Source of the DNA: Heyndrickxia ginsengihumi
GTDB taxonomy: Bacteria > Bacillota > Bacilli > Bacillales > Bacillaceae_C
DNA: 64,000 nucleotides
Direction of reading: 5' to 3'
NCBI RefSeq assembly: GCF_011008565.1
Contig: NZ_JAAIWK010000018.1
Coordinates: 20,277 to 84,276 of the forward strand
The position numbers and the translations under genes were made by a program. Shown piece by piece: positions 1 to 8,273 of this stretch. Numbering within the stretch: the stretch's first letter is position 1; every line of letters begins with the position of its first letter. The notes beneath the pieces are model-generated. The model was given only the letters and a program-made list of their open reading frames with translations. It ran no database searches and was not told the origin of the DNA.

Positions 1-93
1 GAACCCTCCGGCACGAAAACCTTTTGGACTATTAACTGAACCTTGAGTTATGTAATATGATGCAGCATTTGTTTTCTCATAAAGTTTATTCAT
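1..93 (-). CDS. argJ: ArgJ, bifunctional ornithine acetyltransferase/N-acetylglutamate synthase (N-terminal fragment, cut by window edge)
   Basis: Only the first 31 codons lie in the window; the gene runs off the left edge. The start ATG follows a good Shine-Dalgarno (GGAGGATAACG then ATG). The visible peptide contains GSVNSPKGFRAGGF, which matches the conserved ArgJ N-terminus (GSVTAPKGFKAAG type). ArgJ transfers the acetyl group between N-acetylornithine and glutamate in the cyclic arginine pathway and is self-cleaved into two subunits. It lies 30 bp downstream of argC on the same strand, the order argC-argJ found in Bacillus arginine operons, so it is almost certainly co-transcribed. Whether the rest of the gene is intact cannot be seen. 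Confidence 0.85.
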   Translation of the reverse strand, partial: MNKLYEKTNAASYYITQGSVNSPKGFRAGGF

Positions 94-123
94 CGTTATC
101 CTCCAATAGTTGTAAATTTTTCA

Positions 124-1161
124 TTAAGGAAAAATTGGTGCAGATGCTAATCCTGCTGATCGATCCCAGCCATTTACGAGATTCATATTTTGAATAGCTT
201 GACCACTCGCTCCTTTTACAAGATTATCAATAACTGAAACAATGATTAAACGATCAGTTCTCTCATCCACGTATAAACCGATATCGCAATAATTAGAGCC
301 ATATACTTCTTTTGTTGCAGGAATGTTTCCTATTGGTCTAACCCGAACAAATTCACTATCTTTAAAGATATCTTCATAGTATTGATGGACCTCGTCAATT
401 GTTCCTTTTTTTACTAATTTCGTATACATTGTACACATAATTCCTCGTGTCATAGGAATTAAATGTGTTGTAAAAGATATGTTCACTTTGTTACCCGTCA
501 CATCAAAAATACTCTGTTCAATTTCTGGAATATGTTGATGATGTCCGATTTTATAGGCGTTTACGTTTTCATTTACTTCACTAAATAAGCTTCCAACTTT
601 TGGTTTCCTACCCGCTCCAGATACACCTGTCTTTCCATCAATAATGATCGAATTAGGATCAATCCACTCACCTTGTAATGCTGGTAATAAACCGAGCAGT
701 GTTGCAGTAGGGAAGCACCCTGGATTAGCAATTAATTGACTATTTCTTATTTTTTCTTCATTATATTCTGCAAGCCCATATACAGCTTTACTTAAATACT
801 CAACATTTTCATGTTCAAATCCATACCAATGAACGTAATCATCCCCATTCCTTAGCCTAAAATCACCGGAAAGGTCTATGCATTTAATTCCTTTTTCCAA
901 GCATAACGGAATGATCTTATTTGCCACTCCAGAAGGTGTAGCAAAAAACAATAACTCGACTCGACTCGCAATCTCATTTATATTGAAGGTATCTAATTTC
1001 ATATGAATAATATCTTGAAACTGTGGATATTGTTCAGTTAGTAAACTTCCAGTTGTACTATTAGAAATGAGTACTTCAATGCTCGCATATGGATGTTGTA
1101 GCAATAAGCGTATGAGCTCAGCTCCACTATATCCGTTTGCACCAACAATACCAACTTTCAC
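124..1161 (-). CDS. argC: N-acetyl-gamma-glutamyl-phosphate reductase ArgC
   Basis: Third step of arginine biosynthesis: NADPH-dependent reduction of N-acetylglutamyl-5-phosphate to the semialdehyde, in the cytosol. The N-terminal Rossmann motif reads VGIVGANGYSG, and the catalytic cysteine lies in NPGCFPTAT (C149). I chose the GTG at 1161 because GGGAG sits 9 nt upstream of it. The in-frame ATG three codons earlier (1170) directly abuts that GGGAG and so has no usable ribosome site, and an ATG further upstream (1224) falls inside the promoter. The GTG start gives 345 residues, the length I recall for B. subtilis ArgC. It is the first gene of an argC-argJ operon, preceded by a promoter overlapping an ARG-box-like palindrome. 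Confidence 0.95.
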   Translation of the reverse strand: MKVGIVGANGYSGAELIRLLLQHPYASIEVLISNSTTGSLLTEQYPQFQDIIHMKLDTFNINEIASRVELLFFATPSGVANKIIPLCLEKGIKCIDLSGDFRLRNGDDYVHWYGFEHENVEYLSKAVYGLAEYNEEKIRNSQLIANPGCFPTATLLGLLPALQGEWIDPNSIIIDGKTGVSGAGRKPKVGSLFSEVNENVNAYKIGHHQHIPEIEQSIFDVTGNKVNISFTTHLIPMTRGIMCTMYTKLVKKGTIDEVHQYYEDIFKDSEFVRVRPIGNIPATKEVYGSNYCDIGLYVDERTDRLIIVSVIDNLVKGASGQAIQNMNLVNGWDRSAGLASAPIFP

Positions 1162-1195
1162 GTATTTCATCTCCCTGTATTGATGTATGTGCATT

Positions 1196-1224
1196 ATTAT
1201 AATATATATTGTATGAATATACAA
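1196..1224 (-). promoter_or_regulatory. argC promoter overlapped by ARG-box-like palindrome
   Basis: On the minus strand there is a -35 TTGTAT (1219-1224), a 17-bp spacer and a -10 TATAAT (1196-1201). The palindrome TTGTAT-N4-ATACAA (1209-1224) covers the -35 and part of the spacer and contains TATGAATA, which resembles the ARG-box half site bound by AhrC/ArgR. Binding there would block RNA polymerase when arginine is plentiful. The promoter spacing is seen directly; the regulator is inferred from the motif and the downstream genes. Confidence 0.6.
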
Positions 1225-1435
1225 TCTTAAAAATTGAAATAATAAATTATTTTTTATTACATTCTAAATATTTTCTGCCTAAATCTATGTTTCATCATTC
1301 GTTTGTAGCGCTTTCCTTTATAATCATATGACCTTTTTTCATATATGAATTCAAACGTTTATATGATGTAGAATTCTGCATCATTGTTATGTATAAAACA
1401 ATATAAACGAACAAAAGTGTTTGTTTCGTCTAAAA

Positions 1436-1605
1436 GGCTGAGACAAATGTATATTAACGAAAGAAAACCCGAATATTGCAGCCCTGGTCTGCACTGCGGG
1501 GTCTCACCGATGCCTATCCTCCCGGCAGGAGGTCTACGTATATTTCCGGAGCTGATTTGTGCAATGTTCTTCTTTAGCTAATCACTTTTAAGCATTTTCC
1601 CAGCC
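1436..1605. repeat. MITE-like intergenic repeat, copy 1 (about 170 bp)
   Basis: It begins GGCTGAGACAAAT and ends with the reverse complement of GGCTGGGAAAATG, an imperfect terminal inverted repeat. Its inside matches the element at 61262-61459 in several blocks: GTATATTAAC-AAAGAAAA, CCTATCCTCCCG-CAGGAG, and GCTGATTTGTGCAATGTTC. Two copies with matching ends and no coding capacity suggest a non-autonomous mobile or formerly mobile repeat. A 65-codon open frame across it is not convincing. The terminator for the MFS gene lies 100 bp further right. Confidence 0.7.
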
Positions 1606-1700
1606 CACGAAAGATTGTTTACATTTTTTATTCTTTTTAATGTAAATTGCCGATAAAAAGAGTTCGTTTTCCTCACCTTATCCCTACTATTAATATAGTA

Positions 1701-1741
1701 ATTTAAAAAGTGGTTCAGAATGAGACCATTCTGAACCACTT
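1701..1741 (-). terminator. Intrinsic terminator downstream of the MFS gene
   Basis: A perfect 15-bp stem, AAGTGGTTCAGAATG at 1708-1722 paired with 1727-1741 around a 4-nt loop, is followed on the minus strand by a short T-run. The TTCAGAATG stem recurs in the terminators near 10513 and 57241. Confidence 0.85.
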
Positions 1742-1782
1742 ATCGACAAATTGAAACCGTAAGTACATCTCAACGATAATAT

Positions 1783-3321
1783 CTATTCTAATTCACTCTT
1801 TAATACTTTTTTCGATTCCTTTTCATTTGTATTACTTATTTTTTGACTTTCATATGGCGTTACACGTTTCATAAAGAATACGAGAATAAATGCAATGAGC
1901 ATAATTCCTACAGAAACTAAGAAAGCATCGTTTATTCCTTCAACTACTGCCTTCATCCCAATATGCTGCTTCATTTGTGCGATTGCATCTGGTGAAGGGT
2001 GACCAGTTAATTTACTCATCGCTTTTTCTGTTAAATCTTTTGCGTGCGTTTCAGTGCGATTTGACATGATTGAAACTAAAAATGCAGAACCAATTGCACC
2101 AGATACTTGTTGTAACGTGTTATTCATTGCAGTACCGTGGGCATTTAATTTTCCTGGTAATTGGTTTAAACCGTTTGTCATGACAGGCATCATAATCATT
2201 GACATTCCAAACATACGCAAAGTGTACAATATAATTAATTCAGTGTATGTTGTTGTAAGTGATAATTGGCTGAAAAAGTAAGAAGTTACAATTGTAATTG
2301 CCAATCCAATAATCGCTAATATTTTAGCACCAATTTTATCGAATAAAATCCCTGTTATTGGCGACATAATCCCCATTAATATTGCACCAGGGAGCATCAA
2401 CAAACCAGAATGCAATGGTGTGATACCTCTTATATTTTGCAAATATATCGGTAATAAAAGCATTCCTGCAAACATCCCTACCATGATTACAATCATGATA
2501 ACTGAAGATAGTGCAAACATTGGATACTTATAAATTCGAAATTCTAGCATCGGTTGATCCAAAACAAGCTGACGCCAAATAAATAAGATTAAAGAGACGG
2601 CACCAACAATAATCGTTCCATAAACAATAGGGTTATCCCAGCCTTTATTACCTGCACTACTAAATCCATATAATAAACCACCAAATCCAATAGTTGACAA
2701 TACTAATGATAAAAGATCAAGACGTATATTGACTTTTTCTTTATGATCTTTTAATAAAAAGATTGCAAGGATAAATATAAGTGCAGCGATCGGTGTAACA
2801 ATGTGGAATAACATTCTCCATGAGTAATGCTCTACAAGCCATCCAGACAATGTAGGACCTATTGCAGGGGCAAAAATCATAACTAGGCCAAAGATCCCCA
2901 TTGCCCCACCACGTTTTTCAACCGGGAAGCTTGTTAATAATACATTCATTAGTAATGGCATCATGATTGCTGAACCTGATGCTTGAATGAGACGCGCCAA
3001 TAATAAAGTCGAAAAATTAGGTGCCACGCCCGCGGTAATTGTACCGATTGTGAATAATCCCATCGCAACTAAAAATAAGCGGCGCACTGAAAATTTTTCA
3101 ATTAGGAATGCCGTAGTTGGAATCATAATCCCATTGACAAGCATATATCCTGTAGACAGCCATTGTACCGTCGAAGTTGAAACATTTAAGTCTTTCATAA
3201 TCGAAGGTAACGCAACGTTTAATAATGTTTCGTTTAAAAGAGAAATGAACGCTCCAATCAGTAAAATGGTGATAATCCCGTAAGGAACCTTCTTTTCTTC
3301 AACCATTGTTGTTGTACTCAA
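1783..3321 (-). CDS. MFS drug exporter, DHA2 (EmrB/QacA) family, 14 TM
   Basis: A 512-residue proton-coupled exporter of the inner membrane. The length and about 14 hydrophobic helices fit the DHA2 family. Family landmarks are visible: TGYMLVNGIMIP in helix 2, RLIQASGSAIMMPLLMN, and the antiporter motif C region APAIGPTLSGWLVEHYSWR. It starts at TTG with AAAGGAG 10 nt upstream; the ATG five codons later lacks its own ribosome site. It is divergent from a TetR-type regulator at 3525 across an intergenic region holding two palindromes, the usual layout for a repressor controlling its efflux pump. The substrate cannot be told from sequence; relatives include LmrB and MdtP-type pumps. Confidence 0.9.
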   Translation of the reverse strand: MSTTTMVEEKKVPYGIITILLIGAFISLLNETLLNVALPSIMKDLNVSTSTVQWLSTGYMLVNGIMIPTTAFLIEKFSVRRLFLVAMGLFTIGTITAGVAPNFSTLLLARLIQASGSAIMMPLLMNVLLTSFPVEKRGGAMGIFGLVMIFAPAIGPTLSGWLVEHYSWRMLFHIVTPIAALIFILAIFLLKDHKEKVNIRLDLLSLVLSTIGFGGLLYGFSSAGNKGWDNPIVYGTIIVGAVSLILFIWRQLVLDQPMLEFRIYKYPMFALSSVIMIVIMVGMFAGMLLLPIYLQNIRGITPLHSGLLMLPGAILMGIMSPITGILFDKIGAKILAIIGLAITIVTSYFFSQLSLTTTYTELIILYTLRMFGMSMIMMPVMTNGLNQLPGKLNAHGTAMNNTLQQVSGAIGSAFLVSIMSNRTETHAKDLTEKAMSKLTGHPSPDAIAQMKQHIGMKAVVEGINDAFLVSVGIMLIAFILVFFMKRVTPYESQKISNTNEKESKKVLKSELE

Positions 3322-3350
3322 GTAATAAATTCTCCTTTCGTTTATACCAC

Positions 3351-3396
3351 AGGTTCAATTATTTGAACCTTGATTATAAATCATGTAATTTATAAT
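3351..3396. promoter_or_regulatory. Two palindromes between the MFS exporter and TetR regulator (probable operators)
   Basis: AGGTTCAA-TTAT-TTGAACCT at 3351-3370 is a perfect 8+8 palindrome, about 30 bp upstream of the MFS start and overlapping where its promoter should lie. A second, AT-rich one (ATTATAAAT-N6-ATTTATAAT, 3373-3396) follows directly and overlaps a TATAAT-like box facing the regulator. Their position and symmetry fit TetR-family dimer binding; this is an inference. Confidence 0.6.
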
Positions 3397-3524
3397 ATAC
3401 TCTCAAATAACTTTTTTCAAGTGAAATGTTAATTTAAGTAATAGGTATTATTTGTCTATCCTTTAAAAATAGGCTACTATAATGTTATAGATTAATTATT
3501 GTGAAATTATAGGTGATATTTAAC

Positions 3525-4424
3525 ATGAATGATCGTAAGCAGCACGTAATGAATATAGCTCGGCAATTATTTGTCAATAATGGTTTTCAAACCACCTCTA
3601 TTCAGGAAATTATTGAACAAAGCGGAATTTCAAAAGGAACCTTCTATAATTATTTCTCTTCCAAAAAAGAATTACTCATCAGTATCATTAATGACTCTCA
3701 TGAAATATTAGAAAATGAACGTAATCAACTATTACTTGGTCAAAGTCCAACAGATGTCGATATCTTCAAAAGCCAAATTCTGTTATCCCTTGATATAAAT
3801 AAAAGATTCCAATTAATTACGCTCGTTCAAGAAATATTTTATTATAACGATCCTGATTTAAATGATTTTATCGAGAGAATACATCTTAAAGATCTTAAGT
3901 GGCTATATCGGCGTCTTATTGATCTTTTTGGCGAAGAGGCAAAGCCATACTTATTGGACTGCAGTATTATGTTTTATGGAATGCTTCATCAAAATTTGCG
4001 TTTTTATTTTATGAATCATTCAAAGAAACTACATGTGAATGAATACCAAGTTGTTAACTATACAATTAATCGCTTGCTAGGAATGGTAAAGGAAGTATCG
4101 ATGGCAAAGGAAATATTATTAGAAGAAAATATATTTGAACATTGGTATCCTTCTTCAGAGGAAAATAATATTGAAAGATCATTAGAGGATGCCATTGCCC
4201 AGGTGAAAAAGGTGATCAAGGAAAACGTCTCAGAAGGTGATCAAGACAATATACTGGAGCTAGTAAACTTTCTTGAAGAAGAGCTTAAAGAAACGAAGCA
4301 ACCGAGGAAGTTTGTAATTGAAAGCGTATTAACTTCTTTAGGAAATTATCTTGCTATTTTCGATATAAAGGAATTACAACAATTACAAAAAGTGATTGAA
4401 CATTTTTTAACTTATGAAAAATAA
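3525..4424 (+). CDS. TetR/AcrR-family transcriptional regulator
   Basis: A 299-residue one-component regulator. Residues 1-60 form a typical TetR helix-turn-helix: RQLFVNNGFQTTSIQEIIEQSGISKGTFYNYFSSKKELL. The remaining 240 residues are a helical ligand/dimerisation region, longer than the usual 130-150 of the family, with a charged C-terminal stretch. The start at ATG 3525 is set by AGGTGAT 7 nt upstream; an in-frame GTG at 3513 overlaps that ribosome site and is unlikely. Divergent orientation to the DHA2 exporter and the palindromes between them suggest that it represses the pump and perhaps itself. The inducer is unknown. Confidence 0.9.
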   Translation: MNDRKQHVMNIARQLFVNNGFQTTSIQEIIEQSGISKGTFYNYFSSKKELLISIINDSHEILENERNQLLLGQSPTDVDIFKSQILLSLDINKRFQLITLVQEIFYYNDPDLNDFIERIHLKDLKWLYRRLIDLFGEEAKPYLLDCSIMFYGMLHQNLRFYFMNHSKKLHVNEYQVVNYTINRLLGMVKEVSMAKEILLEENIFEHWYPSSEENNIERSLEDAIAQVKKVIKENVSEGDQDNILELVNFLEEELKETKQPRKFVIESVLTSLGNYLAIFDIKELQQLQKVIEHFLTYEK

Positions 4425-4480
4425 AGACCCTCTTTTTATAAGTCTACGATGTAGATGTAAAGGAAAAATACCTTAAATAA

Positions 4481-4504
4481 AAAAAGACCCTGACGGGTCT
4501 TTTT
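4481..4504. terminator. Bidirectional terminator between TetR gene and csp
   Basis: Perfect stem AAAAAGACCC (4481-4490), 4-nt loop TGAC, then GGGTCTTTTT (4495-4504). A/T-runs on both sides allow it to end the converging regulator and cold-shock transcripts. Confidence 0.85.
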
Positions 4505-4505
4505 A

Positions 4506-4706
4506 TTATAATTTTTCTACATTTGCAGCTTGAGGACCACGAGCACCGTCTTCAATATTGAAAGATACTTGTTGACCTTCTTCTAAAGTTTTGAATCCGT
4601 CGCCTTGAATCGCTGAGAAGTGAACAAATACATCGCTTCCGCCTTCACGTTCAATAAATCCGTAACCTTTTTCTGAATTAAACCATTTTACTTTACCTTG
4701 TTCCAT
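4506..4706 (-). CDS. Cold-shock protein, CspA family
   Basis: A 66-residue single cold-shock domain that binds single-stranded RNA and DNA and acts as an RNA chaperone. RNP1 reads KGYGFI (13-18) and RNP2 reads VFVHF (26-30). The length and the ending [10 protein letters not shown] are typical of Bacillus CspB/CspC/CspD; the paralogue cannot be assigned without alignment. The start ATG has a near-perfect AGGAGG. It is monocistronic, with its own terminator and an upstream AT-rich leader of about 150 bp, as expected for cold-shock genes with long 5' UTRs. Confidence 0.95.
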   Translation of the reverse strand: MEQGKVKWFNSEKGYGFIEREGGSDVFVHFSAIQGDGFKTLEEGQQVSFNIEDGARGPQAANVEKL

Positions 4707-4888
4707 TTGTATTGCCTCCTAAAGTATTCACTAATAAAATACTATCCTTGCTCAATTGATTCAGGCGATAAGTTTCAAAACTGTCTCTTTCCTTAATAAC
4801 CGAACAAAAATAATTCTCCTATATTGTATCTTACTTTAATAAAATTGTCAAATCACTATGACAAATGATCTAGTTCCGAAAAGCTTCT

Positions 4889-5638
4889 TTATTCTTCGTA
4901 AATCATTTTAATGGTCATTCCACCATCGATCACAATATTTTGTCCTGTGATAAAATCATTTTCTCGTTCTGTTAAATAAAAACATCCTTTTGCAATATCA
5001 AGCGGTTTTCCAACACGCCCTGATGGGTGCTGGTCATGATCTTGCTCTGTCAACTGATTATAATTTTTTGTTTCGATCCATCCTGGACTAATGGAATTGA
5101 CGCGAATATGATAAGGACTAAAAGATATCGCCATCGCGTGTGTTAAGGCGACAATGCCCCCTTTTGTTGCTGCGTAAGCCTCAGTATTAGCTTCAGACAT
5201 AAATGCCCGTGTTGAAGCCATATTCACAATTGCTCCACCATCCACATTTTTTTTCATATACTTAGCTGCTTCACGTGAACAAAGAAAAACACTTCGTAAA
5301 TTTGTATGTATTATATTTTCCCACTCTTCTACTGTTAGCAATAAAGGATCTTTCCATTTTGATATTCCCGCATTATTAATTAATATATTAATTTTTCCAA
5401 AAAGCTCATTTGTTTTTGCAAATAAACGGACAATATCATCAGGGTTTCGCACATCTGTTTGAATAAAGACAGCTTCACCGCCTTTTTCTTTTATATAGTT
5501 AGCAACAAACTCTCCCGTTTCCTGATTTGTTTCGGCCACAATCACTTTTGCATGTTTCCTTGCATATTCTTCTGCAACTTTCCTTCCAATACCACTTCCA
5601 GCGCCAGTTATAACAGCTACTTCATCTTCAAAATTCAT
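4889..5638 (-). CDS. Short-chain dehydrogenase/reductase (classical SDR)
   Basis: A 249-residue NAD(P)-dependent oxidoreductase. The cofactor motif TGAGSGIG is at 11-18, NNAG at 88-91, the catalytic Ser at 142 and YAATK at Y155/K159; ISPGWIET follows as in classical SDRs. It ends with DGGMTIKMIYEE. AAGGGTGTGAGTCA precedes the ATG. The substrate cannot be assigned: the glucose-1-dehydrogenase and 3-oxoacyl reductase groups look alike at this level. It stands alone, with no operon partner on either side. Confidence 0.88.
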   Translation of the reverse strand: MNFEDEVAVITGAGSGIGRKVAEEYARKHAKVIVAETNQETGEFVANYIKEKGGEAVFIQTDVRNPDDIVRLFAKTNELFGKINILINNAGISKWKDPLLLTVEEWENIIHTNLRSVFLCSREAAKYMKKNVDGGAIVNMASTRAFMSEANTEAYAATKGGIVALTHAMAISFSPYHIRVNSISPGWIETKNYNQLTEQDHDQHPSGRVGKPLDIAKGCFYLTERENDFITGQNIVIDGGMTIKMIYEE

Positions 5639-5744
5639 TGACTCACACCCTTTTCTAACTATAAATATCTATTATTATAATCTATTTTAAATCTCGTTCA
5701 AAAAAAGTAATTGAATGAATTGAACCATGAAGTAAAATTCAAAA

Positions 5745-6175
5745 CAGCCATTCAAAAAGGGGGAATTAGCAGTTTTATGACCTTCTTTTGCATCCTTCTC
5801 TTCAGAGCTTTGTAAATGTTCATTATTATCAATAACCGTTTCTTTGAGAAGGTTTAAATGTTCCTTTACTTTTGGATACTCGAAAAGAGCTTTTTCCTTT
5901 TCAATTCCGTCAATAAGTTATGGCAATAAGCGATTTCATCTTTCAAAACATCGGTTATATTTTTTGACAAGCAACTTGTTTTTCATAGATGACTCATCTA
6001 TCTGATAAATAACTTTTCACAGTTTCTTAGAACAGTCCATCAGTATTTCTCTCGGTTTTCATTTGGTTGCAGCAAGCTTTTGTATAGGTAGCATCTACAA
6101 TAATAGCTTTACTCTTTATAATTTTTTCAATGACAATTTCAACGGTTTTATTGATTAACAGATTTAAAAGATTTA
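5745..6175 (-). pseudogene. IS1182-family transposase remnant, frameshifted and truncated
   Basis: Reading the minus strand and changing frames recovers pieces characteristic of the DDE transposase of IS1182-type elements: LLINKTVEIVIEKII then SKAIIVDATYTKACCNQ, then YQIDES, DEIAYCHNLL, IEKEKALFEYPKVKEHL, NLLKETVIDNNEHLQ and EKDAKEGHKTANS. There are at least two frameshifts and in-frame stops, and the reading ends where the family would continue with the next catalytic region. Neither end of the insertion sequence is recognisable. The fragment is therefore a decayed transposase with no product. Confidence 0.8.
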
Positions 6176-6277
6176 CATCTTTTAAACTCGTTTGAAATTG
6201 ATATGATCATTATACAGCAAAGAAGGCATAATCCCTTAATAATGAGGAATGATACTAGCCTAGGTAAAAAACGTGGT

Positions 6278-6411
6278 TGATTGGAGTGGAAGTCGGCGAA
6301 GACACCTGCGGTAGTAAGGGGCAGGGGAAACCCCGCAGGCGCAAAAGCACTGAGGAAGCTCCCCTCCCCAGCCCGCCCGCGGAAAGCGAAACCGCCTGGA
6401 GCAGAAATCAA
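6278..6411 (-). repeat. GC-rich intergenic repeat (TTTCCGCGGGC / GCAGG type), full-length copy
   Basis: On the minus strand the element contains CCGGTTTCGCTTTCCGCGGGCGGGCT-like and CCTGCGGGGTTTCCCC segments and ends GTCTTCGCCGACTTCCACTCCAATC. Its GC content is far above the surroundings. Related pieces lie at about 10617, 18667, 20002, 50725, 57068 and 62412. The imperfect hairpin AAAGGGAC...GTCCTTTTTTT follows at 6441-6484. An 87-codon frame running through it is a by-product of its low stop-codon content. Confidence 0.7.
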
Positions 6412-6507
6412 TAGCTCAATTTACTATCACAATCTAAATTAAAGGGACTTTTTCAATGCCCTCCAAAAAAACGTCCTTTTTTTAAAGAGACGCTCTTCCC
6501 TGCATCA

Positions 6508-6705
6508 TTATTCTTCCCTATGACCATATCCCCCGTGTACATATCCATGATGGTAGTGATACGGATGTGGATGGTGATATGGATATGGGTGTGGATGATG
6601 GTACGGATAAGGATGTGGGTGTGGATGATAACTATGATGATAACCGCCGTATGATTGGTAATTTATAGGCATGTTTCCATTGTAAATTGGTCTTGAGTCT
6701 GACAT
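6508..6705 (-). CDS. Small His/Tyr/Pro-rich protein (possible spore-coat or metal-binding protein)
   Basis: A 65-residue protein (66 if the first of two adjacent ATGs is used; GGAG lies 7 nt from the second). After an N-terminal stretch (SDSRPIYNGNMPINYQSYGG) it is almost entirely His, Pro, Tyr and Gly, with tandem HPHPYPYHHP units. There is no signal peptide or membrane segment. Bacillus coat proteins and metal-binding peptides can show such composition, but no family can be named. A clear ribosome site and an uninterrupted repetitive reading frame support a real gene. It lies just upstream of nothing on its strand except the repeat element. Confidence 0.7.
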   Translation of the reverse strand: MSDSRPIYNGNMPINYQSYGGYHHSYHPHPHPYPYHHPHPYPYHHPHPYHYHHGYVHGGYGHREE

Positions 6706-6864
6706 CATTTCACTCCTTTTTCTATTCTCATATACCCTATGCTAAATATATAGAAAAAGTTGTATATGTACCTACAATACTAAAAAACAATGAAAACATC
6801 TATAAATGCTGGCACCCGCTTAAAGCTAATTAACCATATGTGATTTTAATATAAAAAGCGTATT

Positions 6865-8247
6865 TCAATTTAAATGGCTATGTTTTCTCCCGTACATGAA
6901 ATAAACTACTCCCCCAATGGCAATCCAAATGATAAAAGCTTTCCAAGTTAATGATGGTAAACTGGACATTAAATATATACAACATGCTGCGCTTATTATC
7001 GGGAGCAATGGTACTAACGGTACTTTAAATGCCCGTTTAAGATTTGGATGGGTTTTTCTCATTATAATGACTGCAATCGAGATAAGAGAAAAAGCTGCCA
7101 ACGTTCCAATATTCACTAGGTGTGCTAATGTAGTTAAATCAACAAACCCTGCAATTGTTGCAGCAACCAAACCAGTAATCCATGTATTTACATACGGTGT
7201 CTTATACTTTTTATGGACAGTAGAAAATATCTTCGGCAGCAATCCATCACGACTAATGGCAAAGGAAATCCGAACTTGGCCGTACATCATAACAAGTAAT
7301 ACCGTTGTAATACCAGCTAATGCCCCAAAAGAAATTAGTCCAGCGATTTTATAATGCCCAATAAATTTAAGTGCGAATGAAACAGGATCATTTACATTCA
7401 ATAAATTATATGGAACAATTCCGGTAAGAATTAGGGAAACTAGTATGTATAAAATGGTACAGACGGCAAGCGAAGAAATAATTCCAATTGGAACATTTTT
7501 TTGGGGATTTTTCACTTCTTCTGATGCAGTTGCCACAGCATCAAAACCTAAAAAAGCAAAAAATACTGTTGCTGCACCTGTTAAAACACCGCTAAATCCA
7601 AATGGCATAAACGGATGCCAATTACTCGGTTTAATATAAAACACACCGACAAGGATAAATCCTAAGACAACAATAAGTTTCACAGCTACCATAATGTTAT
7701 TTATTTTCGCACTACTTTCTACACCACGTGATAATAGTGTTGTAATAAGTAAGATTATGAGAATAGCAGGCAAATCAACCACCCCCCCATGGCCACTGCC
7801 GGGAGCTGACGACAATATCTTTGGAATATGTAAACCAAAACCATTAAGTAATGATTGGAAATATGCAGACCAGCCTGTTGCTACAGATGAAACAGCTAAT
7901 AAATATTCAAGCATTAAGTCCCAGCCGATTAAAAAGGCAAAAAATTCCCCCATTGTTGCATATGTATATGTATAAACACTTCCTGAAATTGGCACACTTG
8001 ATGAAAATTCCGCGTAACAGAGCGCTGCTAGTGCACAAGCAATTCCAGCTAATATAAACGAAATAATGAGTGCTGGACCTGCAGACTGTGCAGCGACAAT
8101 TCCTGTCAATACAAATATTCCTGTCCCAATAATGGCTCCAATTCCTAATAATGTTAGATCTAATGCTCCTAAAGTTCTTTTTAAAACATGTCCTTTACTC
8201 TGCTCTAACATCATATGGATAGATTTCTTTCTAAACAAATTATTCAT
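6865..8247 (-). CDS. APC-family amino acid permease (YfnA-like), copy 1
   Basis: A 460-residue, 12-helix inner-membrane amino acid/proton transporter of the cationic amino acid transporter branch of the APC superfamily. Visible signatures are the helix-1 motif GIGAIIGTGIFVLTG, YAEFSSSVPISGSVYTYTYATMGEF, IGWDLMLEYLLAVSSVATGWS and FFAFLGFDAVATASEEVKNPQ. The start at ATG 8247 is supported by AGGGTGA upstream; the GTG at 8256 overlaps that site, and the paralogue at 8606 begins at the same alignment position. The two paralogues are tandem, each with its own conserved promoter. The exact substrate is unknown. Confidence 0.92.
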   Translation of the reverse strand: MNNLFRKKSIHMMLEQSKGHVLKRTLGALDLTLLGIGAIIGTGIFVLTGIVAAQSAGPALIISFILAGIACALAALCYAEFSSSVPISGSVYTYTYATMGEFFAFLIGWDLMLEYLLAVSSVATGWSAYFQSLLNGFGLHIPKILSSAPGSGHGGVVDLPAILIILLITTLLSRGVESSAKINNIMVAVKLIVVLGFILVGVFYIKPSNWHPFMPFGFSGVLTGAATVFFAFLGFDAVATASEEVKNPQKNVPIGIISSLAVCTILYILVSLILTGIVPYNLLNVNDPVSFALKFIGHYKIAGLISFGALAGITTVLLVMMYGQVRISFAISRDGLLPKIFSTVHKKYKTPYVNTWITGLVAATIAGFVDLTTLAHLVNIGTLAAFSLISIAVIIMRKTHPNLKRAFKVPLVPLLPIISAACCIYLMSSLPSLTWKAFIIWIAIGGVVYFMYGRKHSHLN

Positions 8248-8273
8248 TCTTTTCACCCTATGTTACTATTTTT

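Noticed and set aside
1384..1581. 65-codon open frame on the plus strand
   Set aside because: It lies across the MITE-like repeat, has no ribosome site and no family likeness; the openness follows from the GC-rich core.
6148..6411. 87-codon open frame on the minus strand
   Set aside because: It joins the GC-rich repeat to the end of the broken transposase in the wrong frame; no ribosome site.
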